Below, one piece after another: positions 43,063 through 51,344 of a stretch of 64,000 nucleotides of DNA. Where the stretch lies: contig JRUP01000008.1 of the NCBI GenBank assembly GCA_000773965.1, forward strand, positions 248,001 to 312,000. The letters are read 5' to 3'. Origin of the DNA: Enterobacter cancerogenus. Lineage in GTDB: Bacteria; Pseudomonadota; Gammaproteobacteria; Enterobacterales; Enterobacteriaceae. Below the pieces are notes generated by a model, which did not search any database, was not told where the DNA came from, and worked only from the letters and a program-made list of their open reading frames with translations. The first letter of the stretch is position 1. Every line of letters begins with the position of its first letter. The position numbers and the translations under genes were made by a program.

Positions 43063-44513
43063 AACGCGTTCTCCTGTTTTAGTAACGGGGTTGAATCCAC
43101 CCATTCATCGCCCTGTAATTCAGGGGTGTCAAAAGCTTGTAAGTTGGCGTAGTGCTGCTCGACGTCCTCGGCAAACAGCGAGGCGGTAATACCGCGCACC
43201 AGGCGATCGGCCCCCGCGCTCACCGCAGGAATGTCGCCGGAGACTTTGCCGTGCGTCAGCATGGCGGCATCGTTGAAGCAGTGGATGTGTGCCAGCATCG
43301 GGCAGGCATCAGGCGTTAGTTCGCGGAACTCGAATGCAGGACCGAGATCCGGCGCTTCCAGCAGGCTGTGGCGCGGATTGCCCATCTCAGGCTGATAGCG
43401 ACCATCGGACCAGCTGCGAATATGTGGCGCAATCGCGGCAAACTCCGGGCGGCCGTGGAAATCATTGGTGAAGCCCGTCGCGGCGATCAAAAAGTCGTAG
43501 CGCAGCGCGCCCTGGGTAGTTTCAATCAGCAAGCCGTCTTCTTCCTGTTTAACGGCGTTAATGCCGCAATCGAGGAAGAAGCGCGCGTTCTCATGACGGG
43601 ATACGCGCAGAGTGGAAGAGCGCGGCGGTGGCGTTTGCGTCGCGGCGGTGTAATCGACAAATTTCCATTTCCACGCATCCGGCAACTGATGCATGCCGTG
43701 CACCACGCCCTGACTGCCAATGCCGGTCATCTTGTTGATGCGCGGCATTTCTTTGCGGCGAATCAGCAGATCGACGGCAGCAGCGCCCTGTTCCAGCGCG
43801 GTGGCCGCGTTATCCATCGACGAGGCGCCTGCACCAATCACCGCAATGCGCTTGCCTTTTAAGGCCGTGAAATCGATGTCATCAGCGGAGTGTGCCCAGA
43901 ACTGGCGATCAATGCCCCGCAGGAAATCCGGCACGGCGAAGCCACCGAGGCCTGAACGTCCGGTGGCCAGCACCAAACGGCGCGTGTAAACACGCTCGGT
44001 TTCGGCACCTTCCAAATCCAGCGCAATTAAATCCCCGGCCTGCGCAATGCTGGTGACGCGCACGTTGTTGTGCACCGGCAAATTCAGCACCTTGCGGTAC
44101 CAAATCAGGTAATCCATCCACTGCGCTTTAGGGATTTTGTCCAGCTCCTGCCACGCCTCTTTGCCCCACTGCGCCGTAAACCAGGCGCGGAAGGTCAGCT
44201 GCGCGAGGCCCAGTGCCGGGCCATGCAGCGTTTTCGGTGAGCGCAGGGTTTCCATGCGCGCAAAGGTGATCCACGGACCTTCCAGTCCAGCGGGGGCGGC
44301 GTCATAAGCCACCACATTGCGGATGCCGGTGAACTGTAATTTGGCCAGTGCCGCCAGACCGCACATGCCCGCACCAATCACCACCACATCGCGTACCGAT
44401 GCACTCTGAAAGGTGCGTTCCGGTACCCAGGATTTGGCGGGCAGTTCCAGAAATTCCAGATCCTGCTGAAGCTGAGCTTCTAATGCAGCAAGACCTTTGG
44501 CGGCATACGTCAT
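43059..44513 (-). CDS. FAD/NAD(P)H-dependent monooxygenase-like oxidoreductase
   Basis: A 484-residue flavoprotein. The FAD motif VVVIGAGMCGLAAL (residues about 43-56), a second dinucleotide motif IAVIGAGASSMDNA near residue 230 and the LIAATGFTND motif resemble flavin-dependent monooxygenases of the Baeyer-Villiger, N-hydroxylating or YUCCA sort. The full FxGxxxH fingerprint is not seen, so the reaction type is open. The start at 44513 is the first ATG with GGGA upstream. First gene of a seven-gene operon with two CMD proteins and an ABC importer, so it likely oxidises the imported compound. Confidence 0.85.
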   Translation of the reverse strand: MTYAAKGLAALEAQLQQDLEFLELPAKSWVPERTFQSASVRDVVVIGAGMCGLAALAKLQFTGIRNVVAYDAAPAGLEGPWITFARMETLRSPKTLHGPALGLAQLTFRAWFTAQWGKEAWQELDKIPKAQWMDYLIWYRKVLNLPVHNNVRVTSIAQAGDLIALDLEGAETERVYTRRLVLATGRSGLGGFAVPDFLRGIDRQFWAHSADDIDFTALKGKRIAVIGAGASSMDNAATALEQGAAAVDLLIRRKEMPRINKMTGIGSQGVVHGMHQLPDAWKWKFVDYTAATQTPPPRSSTLRVSRHENARFFLDCGINAVKQEEDGLLIETTQGALRYDFLIAATGFTNDFHGRPEFAAIAPHIRSWSDGRYQPEMGNPRHSLLEAPDLGPAFEFRELTPDACPMLAHIHCFNDAAMLTHGKVSGDIPAVSAGADRLVRGITASLFAEDVEQHYANLQAFDTPELQGDEWVDSTPLLKQENAL

Positions 44514-44925
44514 AGAGAGATTTCCCAAGTGTCAGCGATCGCGTTGAGAGCGAGCGAAAACGATGAAAACACGCCGATGACCCTACCTTTTTAATTATCT
44601 ATAAAACACATAATAGGTAGCTAACAATCATCAATACGCATAGTAGGAGCTAAGTTTTCGCATAATCCTCTTGCCCTAAATGTGAGTCAAGATTTTCGCT
44701 CAGGATTTGACCAATGGATTTCTTATATCTTATGCCGAAAAAGTTATAAGCGTTGAAAATGAAGGGATTCATCGCGCCTGATAAGTCAGGAAGCCGCGGT
44801 GCTTTATCCTGCCGCTGTAGCGTAATAGGGCTATTGCGTGCCTAATGCATTCGGTTCAGATGCGTAGCGATGCGCTTCATCTCTAATTGAAGCGCTAATG
44901 CTGTTGGATGAACTCAATTGCCCCG
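44514..44925. other. Promoter region upstream of the monooxygenase operon
   Basis: This 412-base region has no supported gene. It holds the candidate promoter at 44598-44627 and, near the LysR stop, an imperfectly placed hairpin GCGCTTCA (44872-44879) / TGAAGCGC (44888-44895) without a T-tail. Confidence 0.5.
44598..44627 (-). promoter_or_regulatory. Candidate promoter of the monooxygenase-ABC operon
   Basis: On the reverse strand TTGTTA (44627-44622) and TATAGA (44603-44598) are separated by 18 bases, about 85 bases before the first start codon. Confidence 0.45.
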
Positions 44926-45888
44926 CTATGACTCCTGGTTTATCACTCGCATGATGCGCGGATGTTCACTGGCAGGCAGACGTTCAAACCCTGGCAGCAG
45001 CTGAGTAGCGGCGTCTGCCAGCGCTTCCACCAGCGCCTGCGCAGCGCTGGAAATCTGGCGGCCTTGCGGCGTGATCACGCCAAAGAAGTAAGGGATGTCC
45101 TCCTGAATCGGACGAATCGCCACACCGGCCAGCGGCATGCCCCAGCCGGTGACCGGTTCGAGGATCGCCACGCCCAATCCGGCACGCACGCAGCCCAGAA
45201 TATTTGCCGATGAGTTGGTTTCGATAGTTTCCAGCAGCGGCGCTTTGACTTTCTTCAGCGCTTTTTCGTAACGACTACGCAGGCGTTGCGGACTCCACGG
45301 TGCAATCAAACGGCGACCAGCAAGCTGGCTCAGCGAGAGCGCGCTGTGTGCCGCCAGTTCATCCTCTTCCGGCAGCGCAATTACGCACTGTGATTGCCCA
45401 ATCCAGTGCAACTCCACCGCATGATGCTCCAGCGGCAAGCTGCACAAACCGATGTCTGCTTCAGCGGTAATCACCGCATGTGCCGTCTGTACGGCGGACT
45501 CACTAATGATTTGCACTTTGTTCTGTAAATTGAGCGCGGCCAGTGCCTGCGGCAATAACCCGGCGGCCAGCGCAGGCGTGGCAGCAATACTGAGCGGGCG
45601 ATGCTGCTGATGGGCGATCTCTTGTGCACGGAGTCGGATCTGTTGCAGCGACAGCAGCGCTTTCTGCACATACTGATGCAGCTGCAGCGCCTCTTCCGAG
45701 GGATGAATACGCGGACCATTGCGGATAAACAGCGGATAACCCAGCGACTGCTCCAGCTCCTGAATCAGGCGGGAAACGGCGGGCTGCGAGCGGTTTAGTG
45801 CTTTGGCGGCCGCCGTCACGCTGCCGGCTGAAATTACCGCCGAGAAGGCTTCCAGCTGACGCAGATCGAGGTCGTTTAACAGAGTCAT
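44926..45888 (-). CDS. LysR-family transcriptional regulator
   Basis: A 320-residue LysR protein. The HTH is in residues about 8-68 (VTAAAKALNRSQPAVSRLIQ) and the effector domain follows (LSIAATPALAAGLLPQALAA). The gene lies 412 bases upstream of the monooxygenase operon on the same strand, so it may control it, though the arrangement is not the divergent one usual for LysR. The effector is unknown. Confidence 0.92.
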   Translation of the reverse strand: MTLLNDLDLRQLEAFSAVISAGSVTAAAKALNRSQPAVSRLIQELEQSLGYPLFIRNGPRIHPSEEALQLHQYVQKALLSLQQIRLRAQEIAHQQHRPLSIAATPALAAGLLPQALAALNLQNKVQIISESAVQTAHAVITAEADIGLCSLPLEHHAVELHWIGQSQCVIALPEEDELAAHSALSLSQLAGRRLIAPWSPQRLRSRYEKALKKVKAPLLETIETNSSANILGCVRAGLGVAILEPVTGWGMPLAGVAIRPIQEDIPYFFGVITPQGRQISSAAQALVEALADAATQLLPGFERLPASEHPRIMRVINQES

Positions 45889-45996
45889 CGCGTGGTTACT
45901 TCCCTAAGTCATTGATCGTTCCCGACAATCATCCGGGAAAAAATCCATCATAGAGAGAGTTACGCGAATTAGCCACTGCGGGAAAACTGCGTGTTG

Positions 45997-46107
45997 GTCG
46001 CCATTAAAGGCGACTCTACAGTGAAGGGGGCACATCAATAGCGCTCATAATTTCAGGATGCGCATTGGCAGTTACCGATCATTTCAGGGTGCGCATTAAT
46101 GCGCACC
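45997..46107. repeat. Cluster of intergenic palindromes and a direct repeat
   Basis: Within 111 bases are a hairpin GTCGCC-ATTAAA-GGCGAC (45997-46014), two 20-base direct copies 31 bases apart that differ at two positions (46047-46066 and 46078-46097), and a perfect 20-base palindrome GGTGCGCATTAATGCGCACC (46088-46107). They lie between the LysR gene and the end of the sugar-binding-protein gene. They look like REP-type elements; dispersion in the genome cannot be tested here. Confidence 0.6.
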
Positions 46108-46126
46108 GGAAGCAGCACCTTAATAT

Positions 46127-47056
46127 TCAGCGCACCTTATTCTGCGCAAAATCGCTGTAATTCTCTCTGGTAATCAGTTGATAAGGAATAAAGGTATCCT
46201 TCGCCACCTTCTCGCCTTTCACCAACGCCACAGCCGATTGCACTGCGCCATCGCCCTGACCTTTGGCGTCCTGAAACACCGTCAGGCTCATCTCTCCGCT
46301 CTTGATGAACTGCAGCGCATCTGGCGTGCCATCAATGCCCGCCACCTGCACATTTTTCGCCTCCGCCTGCTTCAGCGCCAGAATGGCACCGATCGCCATC
46401 TCATCATTGTTAGCAACGATAGCGTTGATATCCTGACCGGTGAGCAGCCAGTTGGTGGTGACATCATTGGCTTCTTTGCGGAAGAACAGCGCGGATTGCT
46501 TATCCAGCACCTTCATGCCCGGATGCTGCGCGATGACCTCTTCGACCCCTTTGGTCCGTTCGCGGGTATCTTCGCCCGACAGATTCCCCATCAGGATCAT
46601 CACATTGCCTTTATCCCCCATCTTCTTCGCCAGTGCTTCCATCTGCATTTTTCCGGCCAGACGTGGATCCGATCCAACATAGGCCATGCGATCACTCAAC
46701 GGTGTTTCTGGCCGACGGTTAACGAACACCAGCGGCACGTTAGATCGCTGTGCCAGTGCGATAATCGGTTTCATCGCCTGGGTATCGGTGGGCGTAACGA
46801 TAATCGCATCAACGCCCTGTCCAATAAAGGATTCCACCTGCTGCAACTGCTGTGCGGAATCCCCTTTTGCATCCTCAAACTGTCCTTTTACATCGCCGAG
46901 TTGTTTCATTTTGCTCGCCATCGCCTGCCGCAGGATGGTCTGAAAATTATCATCGAAATGATCCATGCTGACGCCAATGCTGAGGTCTTTCGCCATCACG
47001 CTCACGGGTAGCGCGCACAGCAGTGCCAGCGCGGTAAGGTGTTTTTTCAATTGCAT
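46127..47056 (-). CDS. Sugar ABC transporter periplasmic binding protein (rhizopine/inositol-like)
   Basis: A 309-residue periplasmic protein of the RbsB/LacI-like binding group, with signal peptide MQLKKHLTALALLCALPVSVMA. LSIGVSMDHFDDNFQTILRQ, DAIIVTPTDTQAMKPIIALA and FVNRRPETPLSDRMAYVGSD are typical of binders for inositol, rhizopine or related polyols. No ATPase or permease gene accompanies it, so it must use a transporter encoded elsewhere. It is 48 bases downstream of the SDR gene and likely in one operon with it. Confidence 0.9.
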   Translation of the reverse strand: MQLKKHLTALALLCALPVSVMAKDLSIGVSMDHFDDNFQTILRQAMASKMKQLGDVKGQFEDAKGDSAQQLQQVESFIGQGVDAIIVTPTDTQAMKPIIALAQRSNVPLVFVNRRPETPLSDRMAYVGSDPRLAGKMQMEALAKKMGDKGNVMILMGNLSGEDTRERTKGVEEVIAQHPGMKVLDKQSALFFRKEANDVTTNWLLTGQDINAIVANNDEMAIGAILALKQAEAKNVQVAGIDGTPDALQFIKSGEMSLTVFQDAKGQGDGAVQSAVALVKGEKVAKDTFIPYQLITRENYSDFAQNKVR

Positions 47057-47104
47057 AATCTGACCTTATTGTATTGATCTGTAGGGGGCAGAATCGGCGC
47101 ATCC

Positions 47105-47899
47105 TTACTCGGGATAGGCACCGGCAACATTCTGGTCGTAATCGATTAATGCACCGGTCATCACACCGGCATCCTGACTGAGCAGATAGCTGGCAAGGCC
47201 TGCCAACTGCTGCGGCTTACAAAGCTGTCCCATCGGCTGTGACGCCACGGCACGTTCCAGCCAGCCATCCGTCGCGCCGTGATATTTTCGTTGGGTGAGA
47301 TCCTCGCCAGGCGTGTCCATCCAGCCGGGCAAAATGGCATTGCAGCGAATACGGTTGCCGCGATAGGCATTGGCCACGTTTTTAGTCAGCGTGGCGAGTG
47401 CACCTTTGGAGGCGGAATAAGGTGCCAGATAAGATTGTCCACAGTGCGCGCATTGAGACAGGATATTGACGATCGCCCCGCCGCCGCCCTGAGTCAGGCG
47501 ATGGCGCACAAAACCCTGCATCAGAAAGAAAGGCGCACGCGCGTTGGTATTGAACATCTGGTCCCAGAGTTCAACGGGCGTATCCACCAGCGTGCCGCGA
47601 GCGCCCAGTGCGGCGGCATTCACCAGCACGTTCACGTCGCCAAAGGCTGCGACCGCCCGCTTGGTTAATGCCAGGCACGCATCCACATCCTGCAAATCCA
47701 GCGCGATGAACTGCGCGGTGGCGCCCAGTTCAGCCAGTTCGGCACTAGCACGCACGCCCTTCTCTGCATCACGCCCGGCAAGGATCAATCGTGTGCAACC
47801 CTCCCGTACCAGTTGACGTGCGATGGCAAAACCCACGCCCTGTGCGCCACCAGTCACGATGGCAATGGTATTCGTATGTCGGCCCGCAGTGTTATGCAT
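47105..47899 (-). CDS. Short-chain dehydrogenase/reductase
   Basis: A 264-residue classical SDR. The cofactor motif IVTGGAQGVGFAIA, VLVNAAALGARG (the NAG-like motif) and the catalytic Tyr-Lys in LAPYSASKGALA are present, with a Ser in NILSQCAHCG. AGGAG lies seven bases before the ATG, which overlaps the dehydrogenase stop by eight bases. It likely oxidises a polyol or sugar in the same pathway. Confidence 0.92.
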   Translation of the reverse strand: MHNTAGRHTNTIAIVTGGAQGVGFAIARQLVREGCTRLILAGRDAEKGVRASAELAELGATAQFIALDLQDVDACLALTKRAVAAFGDVNVLVNAAALGARGTLVDTPVELWDQMFNTNARAPFFLMQGFVRHRLTQGGGGAIVNILSQCAHCGQSYLAPYSASKGALATLTKNVANAYRGNRIRCNAILPGWMDTPGEDLTQRKYHGATDGWLERAVASQPMGQLCKPQQLAGLASYLLSQDAGVMTGALIDYDQNVAGAYPE

Positions 47900-48923
47900 G
47901 ATGGAACTCCTGATCTAATCCAGTGAGGTGCAGGGGTTTGCCGAGTCTGAGTGACTCAGTGGCGGCTTCCGCCAGCAGTGCGGCTCTCAGTCCGTCCAAT
48001 GCATTGACCGGCATCGGTTTGCCGCTCTGTGCACACTCGAGGAACAGCCGCATCTCTTCCACATAGCTGGGCCCGTAGCGCTCCATAAAGAATTCCAGAA
48101 TTGGTGCGGCGCAGCCCGGCGCGTTGGGTGAATAGCGCGTAAAGCCTGACTGGCGCGGGTTGTCGGACATCACCATCCCTGAGGAACCAAAGGCTTCAAT
48201 GCGTTGGTCGAAGCCATAGCTGCAGCGACGGGAGTTGAGGATAGTGACGAGCGTGCCGTCTTCCGCCAGTAGCGTCACGCTGGCCGTGTCCACATCCCCC
48301 AATCGACCGATTTCGGGATCGATAATCGACGATCCGTGCGCGGTGATACTGACAAACTCTTCGCCGACGATTCCGCGCGCCATATCGAAATCGTGGATCA
48401 TCATGTCGCGGAACAGGCCGCCGGAGCGTGGAATGTATTCCAGCGGTGGCGGGAAGGGATCGCGACTGGTGATGGTCAGTTGCTCAAGGCGACCAATCTC
48501 ACCGGCCTGTACCGCATGGCGCACCGAGGCATGCCCACGGTCAAAGCGGCGATTGAAACCGAGAAACACCCGCTGAGCCGCCTCACTGCCAATGATCTCA
48601 ATGCAACGCCGCGCATCCGCCAGGCTGCTGGCTAACGGCTTTTCACACAGCACCGGTTTACCGGCATGGGAGGCTGCGATGATCAGCTCCACGTGGGTAT
48701 CCGATGAAGTGGCGATGACGACCGCATCCACCTGAGGATGGTTGATAGCCGCAGCAGCACTGGATGCCACCGCGGCACCGGTTTCTGCAGCCATCGCGTC
48801 AGCGGCTGCGCTAACCGGATCGTACACCGCCACAATTTGCCCGCCCGCCTGGCGAATGGCGCTGGCATGGACTTTCGCCATGCGGCCAGCACCGAGCAGC
48901 GCAATACCTGTTAATTGCGTCAT
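47892..48923 (-). CDS. Gfo/Idh/MocA-family dehydrogenase, inositol-dehydrogenase-like
   Basis: A 343-residue NAD(P)-dependent oxidoreductase. The Rossmann start IALLGAGRMAKVHASAIRQA, the EKPLASSLADARR segment with the catalytic Lys, and GGLFRDMMIHDFDMARGIVG with the conserved Asp and His are as in myo-inositol 2-dehydrogenase (IolG). The ATG at 48923 is chosen because AGGAG lies six bases upstream. The true substrate may be inositol, scyllo-inositol or another cyclic or acyclic sugar. Confidence 0.92.
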   Translation of the reverse strand: MTQLTGIALLGAGRMAKVHASAIRQAGGQIVAVYDPVSAAADAMAAETGAAVASSAAAAINHPQVDAVVIATSSDTHVELIIAASHAGKPVLCEKPLASSLADARRCIEIIGSEAAQRVFLGFNRRFDRGHASVRHAVQAGEIGRLEQLTITSRDPFPPPLEYIPRSGGLFRDMMIHDFDMARGIVGEEFVSITAHGSSIIDPEIGRLGDVDTASVTLLAEDGTLVTILNSRRCSYGFDQRIEAFGSSGMVMSDNPRQSGFTRYSPNAPGCAAPILEFFMERYGPSYVEEMRLFLECAQSGKPMPVNALDGLRAALLAEAATESLRLGKPLHLTGLDQEFHHA

Positions 48924-49163
48924 GTTTAACTCCTGAAATAAAAAGGGTGGCATTGGCTGAATAATTCACGCGCTTTTATCTTTACTCTTTAAATAAAGAC
49001 AGGTTGCTGCGCTGATTATTGGCCTTAAAAATTCACTGAATCGTTAAATAAACTCTACGCACATCACCCTTTGAAATTAATTGATGCTGAAATCTTGATC
49101 AAATGCTGAATTGGCGGTAAACATTCACTCAATGAGGGGTTCCCATCAAAATGGACGGTTAAT

Positions 49164-50207
49164 GTGAGTGATATCAAAAAAACCACGTTGGATCAGATAG
49201 CTGCAGCGGCGGGCGTCAGTTTGAGTACCGTAGACAGGGTGATGAACCGACGTGGCGGCGTCTCACCCGCCAGGGAAGCCAAAGTGCTGGAGTGGGCCAA
49301 CAAGCTCAATGTCGATCGCGTACTGTTTCGCGGCTATTTGCCGATGCTGCGCGTGGCGATATTGATGCAATCACCGAAGAATCCGTTTTATCGCGGCCTG
49401 CGCAATGCATTCGCCGATATTGGCGCCACTCTGTCGGATATGCGCCTCAACTGCTTTATTCATTATCTCGACCTAACTAAACCACAGGGCACCATCAAAC
49501 AGATTCATCAGATTGCCTCGGTGAATGACGCGATGATTGTGGTGTGCCCGAACGATCCTGATGTCGCGGAAGCGCTACGACAGATTTCCACCAAAACGCC
49601 GGTGGTAACGCTGGTTACGGACATCCCAACCAGCGGGCGCATTGCCTATGTAGGGCCGGACAACCGTCAGATGGGCCGCGCCGCCGGGGAACTAATGGGC
49701 CGATTTTGCGGCAGCCAGGGCGGTGAAGTGCTGGTGGTATTGGGGATGCAGCACATGATCGGGCACGAGGAGCGAGAGATGGGATTCCGCTCGGTGCTGC
49801 GAGAACGCTTCACGCAGTTTGCCATCAGCGAGACGCTGGAAAGCGGCGAGGACCAAACGCGGGCGGGCGAAGTGGTACGCCGCGCATTGCAAAACAATCC
49901 GAATATTCGTGGCATTTATAACGTTTCAGCGGGCAACACCAATATTACCCAGGCAATAAGATCTCTCGGACTGGAGCAGCAGATGGTGTTGATCACCCAT
50001 GAACTCACCACTGAACGTCGCCGCATGCTGCGCGAAGGGGTGATTGATGTGATTATCGATCAGAATCCGCACGAAGAAGCGCGACGCGCGCTGGAGATTA
50101 TTGCGGTGCATTTTAATCGGCTGGAAAGCGATAAACCTCCCGGGAGCTATACGCCGTTTAATATTTATATTCGCGAGAACTGCCCGCCGGAATCGGAGTT
50201 TAATTAG
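49164..50207 (+). CDS. LacI-family transcriptional regulator
   Basis: A 347-residue repressor: N-terminal LacI HTH (TTLDQIAAAAGVSLSTVDRV, MNRRGGVSPAREAKVLEWA) and a sugar-binding core related to the periplasmic binding proteins. The start is GTG with GGACGG upstream. It is divergent from the IolG-like, SDR and binding-protein genes and presumably represses them in the absence of their sugar. A TCTTTA-N9-TAAAGA inverted repeat (48979-48999) lies in the shared 240-base promoter. Confidence 0.92.
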   Translation: MSDIKKTTLDQIAAAAGVSLSTVDRVMNRRGGVSPAREAKVLEWANKLNVDRVLFRGYLPMLRVAILMQSPKNPFYRGLRNAFADIGATLSDMRLNCFIHYLDLTKPQGTIKQIHQIASVNDAMIVVCPNDPDVAEALRQISTKTPVVTLVTDIPTSGRIAYVGPDNRQMGRAAGELMGRFCGSQGGEVLVVLGMQHMIGHEEREMGFRSVLRERFTQFAISETLESGEDQTRAGEVVRRALQNNPNIRGIYNVSAGNTNITQAIRSLGLEQQMVLITHELTTERRRMLREGVIDVIIDQNPHEEARRALEIIAVHFNRLESDKPPGSYTPFNIYIRENCPPESEFN

Positions 50208-50418
50208 CGACGGCGTGATGTTCTGTAAGGAATCTATTACATCAATAGTGGGTGATAAGTACATTTCAATCATTGACCACTGACATATTAAAAACACAAT
50301 AAATAATACAATCCTCTTATTAAAAACACATAAAAATACTTAAGCCACCAAATACAGCTCTTTTTAACCCATCATTCGACTAATGACTCCCCCATTTTTC
50401 CTAACCAGCAGGAATAAG

Positions 50419-51194
50419 ATGAAAACATTATTTGCATTCATTAGCTTAAGTTTTTTCATTATTTCATTAAATGCTAATGCCGTAATAAATATTACCCGAG
50501 CTGAAATCCCCGCGGGTGCGAACAGAATTGAAATCAGTTATAGCGTATCAGGTGGAAACTCAAGCGCATCAATTGGCTGTAGTGCGAGCTATTGCGGATT
50601 TGGTATCTGGGTGGTGAATAGTAGTCGTGCATTTAACACCTCACGCTATGTACTGCAAAGTGGTACTGGAGGGGTTCCTGCTACAAATACCTGGTCAAAT
50701 GCGAACACAGCCTTTTTACGTTTTTATCCCGCTAGTGACTCATTTTCAGAGATGATACCTATCGGAGGCCCCCCCCTATTCTGTATGCGTTGGAGGAGCG
50801 CAAAACAATGTAGGTTATCTTTACAGAAACCAACCGGGAACGTCATGCCGGGCAGTTTCAACGGCTCCTGTTCCCACTAGCTGCTCTTTCTCCGGCTCTC
50901 CCAACATTGATCACGGTACACTTCAGGCAGACAAAGTGAACGGTAAGCAGAATAGCGCCTCTATTAACGTCTATTGTAATCGTGCGACGAATGCCACTAT
51001 CGCCAGCCTGGGTGGCACCATCAATCTCGGGGGGGGGTGTGACTTCAACGCTGACCTTTGACGGCCGTAGCTCGGGGTCCATTTATCTGCCCAGCGGCAA
51101 CTCTACGCATACAGTATCCTCAACGTTGAAAGCAACCAACCCAACTCCCGGCGATAAGAGCGGAAGCGGCACCATTGTGATCAATCTGCCTTGA
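50419..51194 (+). pseudogene. MrpH-like fimbrial tip adhesin gene, frameshifted twice at homopolymer runs
   Basis: The frame from ATG 50419 encodes a signal peptide (FAFISLSFFIISLNANA) and an adhesin-like domain, but leaves frame at a run of eight C (50769-50776). The next frame continues the same protein (YSVCVGGAQNNVGYLYRN, SCSFSGSPNIDHGTLQADKV) until a run of nine G (51029-51037), after which the third frame carries the fimbrial C-terminus (VTSTLTFDGRSSGSIYLPSG, ending GTIVINLP). Removing one C and one G gives a single protein of about 257 residues, the size of MrpH-type adhesins. It may be a true pseudogene, a phase-variable gene, or an artefact of homopolymer sequencing. A strong terminator follows. 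Confidence 0.8.
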
Positions 51195-51236
51195 AGTCGC
51201 TTTAATGAAGGCTGCGTCTATCTTCCCTTCACCCTG

Positions 51237-51258
51237 CCCGGCATTAGCCGGGTTTTTT
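51237..51258 (+). terminator. Intrinsic terminator after the adhesin gene
   Basis: CCCGGC (51237-51242), loop ATTA, GCCGGG (51247-51252), then six T. Confidence 0.9.
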
Positions 51259-51344
51259 ATCGCGAAACTTGCATAGTAAACGATTGCGCCAGAAACTATT
51301 CTCTCCCTAATCCTGATTCGCACGGAAGAGAAAGGAATGGCGTT

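Noticed and set aside
46178..47011. 277-codon + strand frame across the sugar-binding-protein gene
   Set aside because: Antisense to a gene with signal peptide and full family motifs; no ribosome site.
49095..49102. TTGATCAA palindrome upstream of the LacI gene
   Set aside because: Too short to call an operator; LacI sites usually have a central CG.
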